Source: DASWJQ01 sp964517315
Lineage (GTDB): Bacteria; Chloroflexota; Anaerolineae; Anaerolineales; E44-bin32
Reading direction: 5' to 3'
Assembly (NCBI GenBank): GCA_964517315.1
Contig: CAZFCJ010000003.1
Location: forward strand, 1 to 64,000
Length of the DNA: 64,000 nt
How positions within the stretch are numbered: the first letter of the stretch is position 1; each line of letters opens with the position of its first letter. A model generated the notes under the pieces. It was given only the letters and a program-made list of their open reading frames with translations, ran no database searches and was not told the DNA's origin. Positions 15,928 through 24,304 of this stretch are shown here, in pieces. The position numbers and the translations under genes are program-made.

Positions 15928-16967
15928 CTGGCCAGCGGCCAGGTCGGGAGCGCGTCGATGTCCAGCGCGTCGCGCTGGCCGGCGAGGAAGCGGCGGTGCC
16001 CGACGGCGCCGATCATGGCTGCGTTGTCGGTGCAAAGCTCGATCGGCGGCACGCGGACCGGGACCTGGGCGCGCTCCCGGAACGCGGAGCGGAGGGGCCG
16101 GTTCGCGGCCACCCCGCCGGCGACGAGCACGGTTTGGGCGTTGAACTCCTCGACGGCGTCAAGGGTCTTGTCCACGAGCACATCGACCACCGCTCGCTGG
16201 AACGAGGCCGCCATGTCGGCCAGCGGTAAGCCGGGCGCCGGGGCCTCCACACCGGCTTCGAGCTCCGGCTGCTTCTCGCGCACCTCCCGCAGCACCGCCG
16301 TTTTCAGTCCGCTGAACGAGAAATCCCAGGTTCCTTGCAGGCGGGCGCGCGGAAAATCGAACGCCTCTGGATCGCCGTTTTGGGCCGTGGATTGGATGGC
16401 CGGTCCGCCGGGGTAGCCGAGGCCGAGCAGTCGAGCGACTTTGTCGAAAGCCTCCCCCGCTGCGTCGTCAAGCGTGCCGCCAAGACGCTGGTACGTGAGG
16501 TGATCCTTCATCAGGACCAGCTCGGTGTGGCCGCCGGAAACGATCAAGGCCACCATCGGGAAGGCCGGCTCCTGTTGCTCTTCAACCAGCCAGATCGAGT
16601 AGACATGCCCCTCCAGATGGTTGACGCCGATCAGAGGCAGGTTGTGGGCGAGCGCCAGCCCCTTGGCCATGTTGAGACCGACGACCAGGGATCCGGCCAG
16701 TCCGGGGCCGCGGGTCACCGCCACGGCATCGATCGACTCCAGCTCCACGTGCGCCCGATCGAGCACCTCCTCGACGACCGGGTAGATCGTCTCAATATGC
16801 ACCCTGGACGCCATCTCCGGGAACACACCGCCGTATTTTGCGTGCAGCTCCGCCTGCGAGGCCACGGCCGAGCTGGCGATGTGCCGGCCGTCTTCGATGA
16901 CCGCGGCCGCGGTTTCGTCGCAAGAAGTCTCGATGCCAAGAATTCGGGTCTGCTCGGATGGCTCCAT
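15915..16967 (-). CDS. tsaD: tRNA N6-adenosine threonylcarbamoyltransferase
   Basis: A 350-residue ASKHA-fold protein that transfers the threonylcarbamoyl group to A37 of ANN-decoding tRNAs, working with TsaB, TsaE and TsaC. The N-terminal GIETSCDET motif and the metal-binding HLEGH (H117, H121) are intact, as are IVSGGHTEL and the C-terminal VAGGVAANR and CTDNAAMIG motifs. I prefer ATG 16967, preceded by GAGAGGGG, over TTG 16970. It is downstream of the M24 peptidase gene on the same strand. No tsaB or tsaE is visible here. Confidence 0.96.
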   Translation of the reverse strand: MEPSEQTRILGIETSCDETAAAVIEDGRHIASSAVASQAELHAKYGGVFPEMASRVHIETIYPVVEEVLDRAHVELESIDAVAVTRGPGLAGSLVVGLNMAKGLALAHNLPLIGVNHLEGHVYSIWLVEEQQEPAFPMVALIVSGGHTELVLMKDHLTYQRLGGTLDDAAGEAFDKVARLLGLGYPGGPAIQSTAQNGDPEAFDFPRARLQGTWDFSFSGLKTAVLREVREKQPELEAGVEAPAPGLPLADMAASFQRAVVDVLVDKTLDAVEEFNAQTVLVAGGVAANRPLRSAFRERAQVPVRVPPIELCTDNAAMIGAVGHRRFLAGQRDALDIDALPTWPLASKQL

Positions 16968-16995
16968 CAAACCCCTCTCCGCGCGAGGGCCGGTC

Positions 16996-18237
16996 TCAAT
17001 CGCCGTCCAGCGCGATGATCAGATCGTGCGGGTATTCGGCGAGCCGTTCGACGCTCCCGTCGCTGCGCACATAAACGGTGTCTTCCAGCCGCACCGCCAT
17101 GTCCCCGTCAGGGTAATACAGGCCGGGTTCGAAGGTAAAGACCATGCCTGGCCGGAGGGTCGTCTCGTCGGGGCTCGGATGATGGCGGAAGCTCGGCGGC
17201 TCATGAATCGCCAGCCCAATTCCGTGGGCCAGGCCGTGAATATAGCCGGAATCGCTCTCCGGGGCGCTGCGCACCGTCGAATGGCCGAGCGCCTCGAACT
17301 GACGACAGGCTTCGTTCTGCAGCTCGCGAGTCGAGGCGCCGGCCTCGAGCAGCGGAAACACCGCCTCGTAGACGTGCTGTACATCGGCGTGGAGCGCCTG
17401 GACCTCTTCCGAGGCTTCGCCCAGGACCCAAGTCCGAGTGAAATCGAAGAAGTACCCTCCGCCCAGTTCACGCGGGTAAATGTCGAAGATGATCGTTGTC
17501 CCCGGCGTGATCTCATCTTCGTCTCGGCCGACGCTGTGGCCGATGGCCCCATCTCGACCCTGGGCGAAGATGGGCCCGAACGGGGACTCGGCCCGGCGTT
17601 CGGCGAGCAGAAGGTGGATGCGGTTCTTGACGGCGCCCACGGTAAGCGGACTCCCAGCTTGGTCCAACAACCGATCGCCTTCCAGGCGGAGGTCTCCGAG
17701 CTGTGAACGGATCGCATCGACAACTTCCACGGTGACCTGACCCATGCGGCGGATGCGCTCGATCTCCTCAGAGTCCTTGGTCATACGCGCCCGACCCAGC
17801 ACACCCCGACTGCCGTAGTCCGGAATCCATTCAACGTCCGGCAGCAGCTCCTTGAACCGCTCGAGCGTACCCAGCAACTCGCCCGCCTCAATGTGCCCGT
17901 AGACGGCCACCCGTCCGGCGAGCCCCAGCTTTTCAAAGTGCTCGGCCAATTGCAGCGCATAGGCCCAGTGACGATCCCCCTCGGTCTGCTCCAGGAGCTC
18001 ATGGAGGCGGCCCTGATCGAGCAGCACGCTGCGCAGCCCGGTGGCCCTCGCCTCTTCCCGCTCCAGCATATGGTGCAGCAGGATGGGCGGCTGGCCGGCT
18101 TTCTTAATCAGGTTGACGCCCTCGAGATGGGCCCGGCCGACGAAGTAATCCAGCGGGGGGTTGCCTCCAGCGGAACCTGTAATCCAAAGCGCGTCCAGCC
18201 CGGCCTCGGACATGAAGCGGTCGATGTCAGTTTTCAT
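16996..18237 (-). CDS. M24 family aminopeptidase (Xaa-Pro type)
   Basis: A 413-residue pita-bread metallopeptidase with a creatinase-like N-terminal domain. The dinuclear metal ligands are visible: Asp in TIIFDIYPREL, Asp in FFDFTRTW, His in GLAHGIGLAIHEPP, Glu in FTFEPGLYY and Glu in VRLEDTVYV. It probably releases N-terminal residues preceding proline in the cytoplasm. Its ATG at 18237 overlaps the 3' end of selA by 11 nt, so the two are co-transcribed. Confidence 0.9.
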   Translation of the reverse strand: MKTDIDRFMSEAGLDALWITGSAGGNPPLDYFVGRAHLEGVNLIKKAGQPPILLHHMLEREEARATGLRSVLLDQGRLHELLEQTEGDRHWAYALQLAEHFEKLGLAGRVAVYGHIEAGELLGTLERFKELLPDVEWIPDYGSRGVLGRARMTKDSEEIERIRRMGQVTVEVVDAIRSQLGDLRLEGDRLLDQAGSPLTVGAVKNRIHLLLAERRAESPFGPIFAQGRDGAIGHSVGRDEDEITPGTTIIFDIYPRELGGGYFFDFTRTWVLGEASEEVQALHADVQHVYEAVFPLLEAGASTRELQNEACRQFEALGHSTVRSAPESDSGYIHGLAHGIGLAIHEPPSFRHHPSPDETTLRPGMVFTFEPGLYYPDGDMAVRLEDTVYVRSDGSVERLAEYPHDLIIALDGD

Positions 18238-19588
18238 CGCTGTTCTCGATCATCGAGCGCAAGATCTCGAGCAATTCCGGCTCCTGCTCGGGCAGCACGG
18301 TCCGGGGGTCGAGCAGCACCTGATCGTCTTCAATGCGGGCGACCACAGGGGGGTCGAAGGCCCGCAGAAGGTGCACGAATCCCTCGGCATCGGCGGCCGC
18401 ATGGGCCCACAACCATGTGGGCAGGCTTTCTCCTGGAAGACTGCCGCCGCCCACGGTCGATTGTCCCTCCAGAACGGTACCCGCGCCAAGCTCGTCAACC
18501 CAACCCTGCACCCGGCCCTTCAGGGTTTCCGGTTCGGCGCTGATCATGCGCCAGATCGGGATTTCGTCCGCGGCCTCGCCCTTGAGGTAGTGCAGCAAGG
18601 TCGCGCTCAAAGCCGCCAGGCACAGTTTGTCCGGTCGGACGGCTCGCGCCAGCGGATGGCGGCGCAGGCGCTCGACGACCTCCGCATGGCCGCAGACCAA
18701 CCCCGCCTGGGGTCCCCCCAGCAGCTTGTCGCCCGAAAAAGTGACCACCGAGGCGCCCTGTTGGAGTGATTCTTGCACCATGGGTTCATGGGCCAGGCCG
18801 TAATCTGCGGTGTCGAGGAAGGTGCCTGAGCCCAGGTCGTCGATCAGGGGAACGCCGGCCCGCCCGGCGAGGTCGCCAAGTTCGGCCAAGGAGGGCTCGG
18901 TGGTGAAGCCGATAAGCTGAAAATTGGAGTGGTGGGCCCGCAGAATGACGCCGGTGTCGCCGCTGAGGGCCGATTCGTAGTCGTGCAAATGGGTGCGGTT
19001 GGTCGTCCCAACTTCCACCAGATGGGCGCCCGATTGCGCGAGCACCTCGGGGATGCGAAAGCCGCCTCCGATCTCAATGAGCTGGGTGCGCGAAATCAAA
19101 GCGTCCTTACCCTCGGCGAGCGCGGTGAGGGCCAGCAGCACGGCGGCCGCGTTGTTGTTGACCACCAGGGCGGCTTGCGCGGCCGTGATGCGCGTCAGGA
19201 GGGATTCGACGTGCTGATCGCGATGACCCCGACCGCCCTGCTCGAGGTCGAACTCCAGGTTGCTGTACTGACCAGCGACCGCCCGCATGGCCTGCATGGC
19301 AGCACGACTGAGGGGAGCGCGTCCCAGGTTGGTGTGAAGAACCACTCCGCTGGCGTTGATGACCGGCCTCAGATTTGGCCGCGTCCAACGCTGGAGCGTA
19401 CGGAGCGCGGAGGTGATCAGGCCGTGATCCGAAGGAGACGGGTCGCCGCGGCGGATGCGGCCCCTGGCGCGTTCGAGCTGATGGCGCAAGGCCTGGGTTG
19501 TCAACGACCTGCCGTAGCGCTGGAGCAGCGGGCCGCTGTCCTCGGAGCGCAGAAGCTGATCGACCGAGGGGAGGTCGCGCAGGCTCAT
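18227..19588 (-). CDS. selA: L-seryl-tRNA(Sec) selenium transferase
   Basis: A 453-residue PLP enzyme that converts seryl-tRNA(Sec) to selenocysteinyl-tRNA. The N-terminal LPSVDQLL segment, the VINASGVVLHTNLGRAPLS region, the RTQLIEIGGGFRIPEV loop and the PLP-lysine motif FSGDKLLGGPQAG (K288) all fit SelA. I chose ATG 19588 because it overlaps the upstream stop as ATGA; the longer ORF to 19633 would overlap that gene more. The selB, selC and selD genes are not in the window. SelA-like proteins with other roles exist, but the motif set favours true SelA. Confidence 0.9.
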   Translation of the reverse strand: MSLRDLPSVDQLLRSEDSGPLLQRYGRSLTTQALRHQLERARGRIRRGDPSPSDHGLITSALRTLQRWTRPNLRPVINASGVVLHTNLGRAPLSRAAMQAMRAVAGQYSNLEFDLEQGGRGHRDQHVESLLTRITAAQAALVVNNNAAAVLLALTALAEGKDALISRTQLIEIGGGFRIPEVLAQSGAHLVEVGTTNRTHLHDYESALSGDTGVILRAHHSNFQLIGFTTEPSLAELGDLAGRAGVPLIDDLGSGTFLDTADYGLAHEPMVQESLQQGASVVTFSGDKLLGGPQAGLVCGHAEVVERLRRHPLARAVRPDKLCLAALSATLLHYLKGEAADEIPIWRMISAEPETLKGRVQGWVDELGAGTVLEGQSTVGGGSLPGESLPTWLWAHAAADAEGFVHLLRAFDPPVVARIEDDQVLLDPRTVLPEQEPELLEILRSMIENSDEN

Positions 19589-19983
19589 ATTCCAGCACGG
19601 GGGGCGCCGGGATCGACGCGCCTTAGCAGCCACTCCAACGCCGCCAGCACGCCTGCCAGCAGCAGTCCGAGCGGCAGGGTCAGCGCCCGATTGACCTGCA
19701 GCCAGGCGCAGAGGCCCGCGTACAGGCCGACGAGCAGGGCCTCACGCAGCAGCACCGAGCTGGCAACCGCGCCACGCTCCGAGAACCGTCGATTGAGAAG
19801 CCAAAGGAAGGGCAGAGAGGTGCCTGTGATCGCAAGAGTCCATAAGAAGAAGAAGAGCCAGCGGGGGCCGACGGTGGGTCTGGTGCCGATGATCACCAGC
19901 AGCAGTCCTACCCAGCCGATGCCGGCCATGACGAGCGCGGACACCATCAAACTTCCGTATGGAGACGATGACTGATTGGGCAT
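19585..19983 (-). CDS. Small integral membrane protein, four predicted helices
   Basis: A 132-residue hydrophobic protein with about four membrane segments and a LLNRRFSERG loop in the middle. I do not recognise the family. Its stop overlaps the selA start by ATGA, so translation is coupled, but this does not by itself imply a role in selenium metabolism. ATG 19947 is a shorter alternative start. Confidence 0.7.
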   Translation of the reverse strand: MPNQSSSPYGSLMVSALVMAGIGWVGLLLVIIGTRPTVGPRWLFFFLWTLAITGTSLPFLWLLNRRFSERGAVASSVLLREALLVGLYAGLCAWLQVNRALTLPLGLLLAGVLAALEWLLRRVDPGAPRAGI

Positions 19984-20012
19984 TAAGAGCGGCTCTCCAG
20001 GATGTGGTCAGC

Positions 20013-20018
20013 ATTATA
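20013..20018 (-). promoter_or_regulatory. Perfect -10 box for the selA operon
   Basis: TATAAT on the minus strand, 30 nt before the ATG at 19983. No good -35 box at 16-18 bp was seen. It lies back to back with the ABC-F promoter. Confidence 0.5.
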
Positions 20019-20078
20019 GTCCACCCTTGGGGCCGCAACGCCGAGAAGAAGGGTGGGACCCCGGCAGCGCCGGCGGGG

Positions 20079-20084
20079 TATAAT
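20079..20084 (+). promoter_or_regulatory. -10 box of the ABC-F gene
   Basis: TATAAT ends 15 nt before the ATG at 20100 and no Shine-Dalgarno lies between, implying a leader of about 9 nt. Confidence 0.5.
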
Positions 20085-20099
20085 CCGCCGCTGGACCCC

Positions 20100-22001
20100 A
20101 TGTCGTTACTTAAGGCCGCTGACCTCCATAAAGCTTACGGCGCTCACGACGTTCTGCAAGGCGTGTCGCTAGACCTGCCCCAGCAGGCGCGGATTGCACT
20201 AGTCGGGCCGAACGGAATCGGCAAGAGCACCTTGCTGCGCATCCTGGCCGGGAACGAAGGCCCGGATGACGGTCAGGTTCAGCGCGCCAAGCGCGCCACC
20301 ATCGGCTATCTTCCGCAAGAATTGAGGCAGGGCGAGGATCGGGCAAGGCTCGAGCGCAGCCTGTGGGATGCGACCCTGGATGCGTTCGAGGACCTGCGCC
20401 AAATCGAACAGGAGCTGAATGACCTCGAGAGCGCCATGGCTGACCCGAGACGGGCGGCCGAGGCGATGGCCGAGTACGGCCCGCTGCAGGAGGAGTTCGA
20501 GCGAGCCGGTGGGTACACGTACGCCGCGGAAACTAAGCGCGTACTGCGCGGGCTGGGCTTCTCCGAGCCGCAGTTCTCTCAGTCGCTGGCCACCCTTTCA
20601 GGCGGTGAGCGGACGCGCGCGCTCCTGGCGCGGCTGCTGCTGGAGGATCCGGAATTGTTGATCCTCGACGAGCCGACAAATCATCTGGACATCGCGGCCC
20701 TGGAATGGCTGGAAGCATGGTTGGACGGTTGGCCGGGCGCCGCTCTGATCGTCTCTCATGACCGCTACTTCCTGGATCGAACCGTGGGCACCGTTTGGGA
20801 GCTCACCGAGAACGGCCTCGAGACCTATCGGGGAAACTACTCGGCGTACGCCGAACAGCGGCGGATGCGGCGGGAGCGGCAAGCCGACCTTTACGGGAGG
20901 CAGCAGGAGCACGTCGCCAGGGAACGCGAATTCATCCGGCGCAACATCGCTGGCCAGAACACCCGGCAGGCTCAGGGCCGACGCAAGAGGCTGGAACGGT
21001 TCCTGGAGCAAGATGCCATGTCCGCCCCCTCCGAAGAGCGTGAGGTATCCATCCAGCTCGACACCGAGCGGCGCAGCGGGGATATCGTGCTGCGGGCCCG
21101 GGGATTGAGCGTCGGAAGAGGGGGCGATACGTTTTTCACGGTGCCCGACTTGATCGTCCGCCGCGGGGAGCGCGTCGCCGTCGTCGGGCCCAACGGTGTG
21201 GGCAAGACCACGCTGCTCAAGACGCTGACCGGTGCGCTGCCGGCGATGGATGGAGACGTACAGCTGGGCGCCAACGTGCAGATCGGCTACTTTGCCCAAG
21301 CTCATGGGGGATTGCAATCCGACCACAGCGTGCTGGAATCGATGCTGGAGGCGGACGAGGACATGAAGATTTCAGCCGCCCGCTCCTGGCTGGCGCGGTT
21401 CCTGTTCCGAGGTGAAGATGTGGAGAAGTCGGTCGCCGGGCTTTCGGGCGGCGAACGGGGACGCCTGGCGTTGGCCCGGCTTTCGCGGCAGGGGGCCAAC
21501 CTGCTGCTATTGGATGAGCCCACCACTCACCTGGATCACGCCTCCCAAGAAGCCCTGCAGCAGGCGCTCTCCGAGTTCCCCGGCACGATCGTGTTCATCT
21601 CCCACGATCGGTATCTGATCGACGCCCTCGCTACGCAGATCTGGGGGGTCAGGCCGAACAACGAAGAGATGCAGGTGGTCATCGGAAGCTATGAGGCCTA
21701 TCGGGCTGCTCAGCCGCAGATCGAAGAGATGTCTCAGCCCGCGGATGCCGAACCAAAGCCCGATCGTCGACCCCCGAAGCGAGAGGAGGGCTCGACGATT
21801 CCTCAACGGCTGGAGGTGATTGAAAATCGAGTGGAGGAGCTTGAAAACTCGCTCGAGAAGTTGGCCTGGGAAATCGAGCGATCTGGATCCGATTTGGAGC
21901 GCGTAAGGGCCCTGGGTGAGCAGTACGCAGGGTTGGAAAGCGAGCTCCAAGATCTTCTGGCCGAGTGGGAGCGTCTCTCTGAACTCGGGGAAGGTGCGTG
22001 A
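20100..22001 (+). CDS. ABC-F family ATPase
   Basis: A 633-residue soluble protein with two ABC cassettes and no membrane domain. Walker A motifs are GPNGIGKS (36-43) and GPNGVGKT (about 363-370); the signatures LSGGERTRALLARL and LSGGERGRLALARL start near 166 and 446. The charged interdomain linker and a C-terminal coiled coil (about 560-630) match ABC-F translation factors that act at the ribosomal E site. The closest type may be Uup or YdiF. The ORF extends to 19959, but ATG 20100 gives the canonical start. The TATAAT at 20079 suggests a very short leader. Confidence 0.92.
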   Translation: MSLLKAADLHKAYGAHDVLQGVSLDLPQQARIALVGPNGIGKSTLLRILAGNEGPDDGQVQRAKRATIGYLPQELRQGEDRARLERSLWDATLDAFEDLRQIEQELNDLESAMADPRRAAEAMAEYGPLQEEFERAGGYTYAAETKRVLRGLGFSEPQFSQSLATLSGGERTRALLARLLLEDPELLILDEPTNHLDIAALEWLEAWLDGWPGAALIVSHDRYFLDRTVGTVWELTENGLETYRGNYSAYAEQRRMRRERQADLYGRQQEHVAREREFIRRNIAGQNTRQAQGRRKRLERFLEQDAMSAPSEEREVSIQLDTERRSGDIVLRARGLSVGRGGDTFFTVPDLIVRRGERVAVVGPNGVGKTTLLKTLTGALPAMDGDVQLGANVQIGYFAQAHGGLQSDHSVLESMLEADEDMKISAARSWLARFLFRGEDVEKSVAGLSGGERGRLALARLSRQGANLLLLDEPTTHLDHASQEALQQALSEFPGTIVFISHDRYLIDALATQIWGVRPNNEEMQVVIGSYEAYRAAQPQIEEMSQPADAEPKPDRRPPKREEGSTIPQRLEVIENRVEELENSLEKLAWEIERSGSDLERVRALGEQYAGLESELQDLLAEWERLSELGEGA

Positions 22002-22007
22002 TATAAT
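22002..22007 (+). promoter_or_regulatory. -10 box of the LCP gene
   Basis: TATAAT immediately after the ABC-F stop codon. The SD GGGAGGGA at 22023 follows. Confidence 0.45.
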
Positions 22008-22040
22008 CCGCGCCGCTTGGTTGGGAGGGAACATAGAGCG

Positions 22041-23450
22041 TTGTCACGCCGCGAACGTGAAATGAAGGACGGATCGAGCCGCAGATTGACCGATCGCCTG
22101 GTCTGGATCCTGGGTGCCGCGGTGGTTGTTGGCACCCTGGTCTCGGCGGGGTTGATCTTCTCGGCGGCCCGAGGCTTGGCCGCCTCCTGGACGGAGGGCG
22201 GTCTTCCGTCGTTCAGTGGAGTCGGCCGTCCATCCTCCGAAGGAACTCCCCTCCCCGGGGTCACGCCAACCGTGGCGCCTCTGGATGAAGCAAAGCCGTG
22301 GGACGGCAGCGAGCGCGTCACGATTTTGCTGATGGGGCTTGACTATCGGTCCTGGGAAGAGAATGACGGACCCCCACGCACGGACTCGATGATGCTGGTG
22401 ACGATCGATCCGGTGGCCCGCACCGCAGGAATGCTTTCCATCCCCCGCGACCTGTGGGTCGAGATCCCGGGTTTCGAGCACAACCGCATCAACACCGCCT
22501 ACTTCCTCGGCGAGAGCTATAACCTCCCCGGGGGCGGGCCGGGGCTGGCGATGAAAACGGTGGAGAACTTCCTTGGGGTTCCGATTGACTATTATGCGGT
22601 GATCTACTTCCACGTTTTCGAGGATATGGTCGACGAGATCGGCGGCATCGACGTCTTGGTCAAAGAGGACATTAAGGTCTCCCCGATCGGGCGGACAAGT
22701 GTGGTGCTCACGGCGAAGGCGCACCATCTGGACGGAGCGCACGCCCTAGCCTACGCGCGGGCGCGCAAGTCTGGGGGCGGGGATTTCGACCGGGCGCAAA
22801 GGCAGCAGCAGGTGGCCATGGCCATTCGCGACCGGATCCTTGGGGTGAATATGGTCCCGACTTTGATTCGCAGGGCGCCGGCACTGTACGAGCATATGCG
22901 CACCGGATTGCGCACGAATTTGACCTTCGATCAGATATTCCGACTTGGACTTCTTGCGCTTGAGATTCCCGAAGAGAACATCAAAAAGGGCATCATCGGC
23001 CCGCCGGAGATGGTCGAATTCGAGACTCTTCCCAGCGGCGCCGAGGTGCTGCGTCCGCTGCCGGATCGTATCCGCATGCTCAGGGACGAGATCTTCACCG
23101 AGGCAGGGGCGATCGGCCCCTCGGTTTCAGTCGAAGAGCCGGTGGAGGCCGCCGATCTGGAGGATGCCCGGATTTCCGTGCTCAACGGCTCAGGCATCGA
23201 GGGGGTAGCGACCGCCACCTCCGAGTATCTGCAGTCGCGCGGTCTGAACGTGGTCGAGGTGGCCAACGCGAACCGGCTCGACTACGCCAAGACGATCGTG
23301 ATCGACTACACGGGCAACCCGTACACCACCCGCTTCCTGCACGAACTGATGGGCCTGTCGGAAAGCCAGATCCTCAGCCAGCCCTCGCCGGACAGCGAGA
23401 TCGACGTCGAGGTGATCTTGGGCGCCGATTGGACGGGGCCGCCGGGGTAG
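22041..23450 (+). CDS. LytR-CpsA-Psr family protein with LytR C-terminal domain
   Basis: A 469-residue membrane-anchored protein. It has a short cytoplasmic N-terminus and one transmembrane helix (LVWILGAAVVVGTLVSAGLI). The LCP domain follows: RTDSMMLVTIDP, the SIPRDLWV Arg motif, HNRINTAY and ALAYARARKSGGGDFDRAQRQQQV. A LytR_C domain (ISVLNGSGIEGVA) ends the protein. LCP enzymes attach glycopolymers to peptidoglycan or lipids. TTG 22041 fits the SD GGGAGGGA at 22023-22030; ATG 22062 is an alternative. Confidence 0.92.
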   Translation: MSRREREMKDGSSRRLTDRLVWILGAAVVVGTLVSAGLIFSAARGLAASWTEGGLPSFSGVGRPSSEGTPLPGVTPTVAPLDEAKPWDGSERVTILLMGLDYRSWEENDGPPRTDSMMLVTIDPVARTAGMLSIPRDLWVEIPGFEHNRINTAYFLGESYNLPGGGPGLAMKTVENFLGVPIDYYAVIYFHVFEDMVDEIGGIDVLVKEDIKVSPIGRTSVVLTAKAHHLDGAHALAYARARKSGGGDFDRAQRQQQVAMAIRDRILGVNMVPTLIRRAPALYEHMRTGLRTNLTFDQIFRLGLLALEIPEENIKKGIIGPPEMVEFETLPSGAEVLRPLPDRIRMLRDEIFTEAGAIGPSVSVEEPVEAADLEDARISVLNGSGIEGVATATSEYLQSRGLNVVEVANANRLDYAKTIVIDYTGNPYTTRFLHELMGLSESQILSQPSPDSEIDVEVILGADWTGPPG

Positions 23451-23481
23451 AAGCTCTCACAACCACCAGGCCGACCTTCGT

Positions 23482-23511
23482 TATACAGCTCTGAGCACTG
23501 AGCGCCGAGCG
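23482..23511 (-). repeat. 30-bp repeat, inverted partner of 15898-15927
   Basis: The core GCTCTGAGCACTGAGC is identical in both copies; two differences occur over 30 bp. Confidence 0.75.
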
Positions 23512-23608
23512 CGTTGAGATAGAAGGCTCCTGTGGAATGTACGGAGGTCGGGGTCCCACGGCCGATCGTCCCCCCACGGACTGGCCCTCCCCACATCCCT
23601 GCACGTTC

Positions 23609-23636
23609 GTAGGGGCGCCCCGCCGGTGCCCCTAAG
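23609..23636. repeat. GTAGGGGC palindrome, imperfect copy
   Basis: Ends GTAGGGGC and GCCCCTAAG with centre GCCCCGCCGGT. Confidence 0.6.
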
Positions 23637-23654
23637 GTGGAATTTCCTTGCCGC

Positions 23655-23682
23655 GTAGGGGCGCATCGCGATGCGTCCTGAC
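23655..23682. repeat. GTAGGGGC palindrome, imperfect copy
   Basis: GTAGGGGCGCATCGCGATGC followed by GTCCTGAC. Its centre matches that of the copy at 13950. Confidence 0.65.
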
Positions 23683-23779
23683 AGCGGGCCATTGGCTCTT
23701 AAGGGCCGAGGGTCTTCCTTGGAGGATCGGAAAGCCCTCTTGCCCCCCATGGATGTCCTTGGGTCGTAAGAAAACGCGT

Positions 23780-24304
23780 CTACAGCGGCGCATAGATCAA
23801 GCTGGCCGTCACTCCGAAGATCAAGCCAAGAAGTGCCCCCGCAAGCACATCCGACAGGTAGTGGACCCCCATCACGACCCGGGCCATCAGCACCAAGGGC
23901 GCCCAGACGAGAGTGGCGGTCTGGAGCCAGGCTGGTCCCCAGGCCGCGATGAGTACGGCGAGCAGGACGGCCCGAGCTGCGTGTCCGGAGGGGAAAGAGT
24001 GCGGGTCCGTTCGGCGGTAGATCGAGCCCCACGTGCCCTCGGGCCGTCGGCGTCGGATGGCGAACTTGAGGCCCATGACCACCGCCGCCGTCACGAGGAC
24101 AGCGATGGCGAGGGCCAGCGACCAGTTGCGCCATGGACCGCTCGAGCGCCAGGCGACGATCGCCAGTCCGATGAGCCAAAACCAGGAATCTGCGGAGTGG
24201 GCCAGCAGCGCCGCGATCCAGCGCAGGGGGCTCGGTCGTTCGGCGATGGAAAGGCGGGCCGTCCAGCGGCGGTCGAGGCGGAGCACACGCCCCAGAAGGT
24301 TCAT
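23780..24304 (-). CDS. PAP2 family phosphatase
   Basis: A 174-residue membrane phosphatase with the three PAP2 motifs: KFAIRRRRP (80-88), PSGHAAR (105-111) and RVVMGVHYLSDV (142-153), with H108 and H148 as catalytic histidines. It may dephosphorylate undecaprenyl pyrophosphate or another lipid phosphate on the outer face of the membrane. Its ATG overlaps the stop of the nucleotidyltransferase gene (ATGA). Confidence 0.92.
   Translation of the reverse strand: MNLLGRVLRLDRRWTARLSIAERPSPLRWIAALLAHSADSWFWLIGLAIVAWRSSGPWRNWSLALAIAVLVTAAVVMGLKFAIRRRRPEGTWGSIYRRTDPHSFPSGHAARAVLLAVLIAAWGPAWLQTATLVWAPLVLMARVVMGVHYLSDVLAGALLGLIFGVTASLIYAPL

Larger units (their letters stand above)
23451..23779. other. 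Repeat-bearing gap between convergent genes
   Basis: About 330 bp without a credible gene. It carries the inverted partner of the 15898 repeat and two GTAGGGGC palindromes. Confidence 0.7.
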
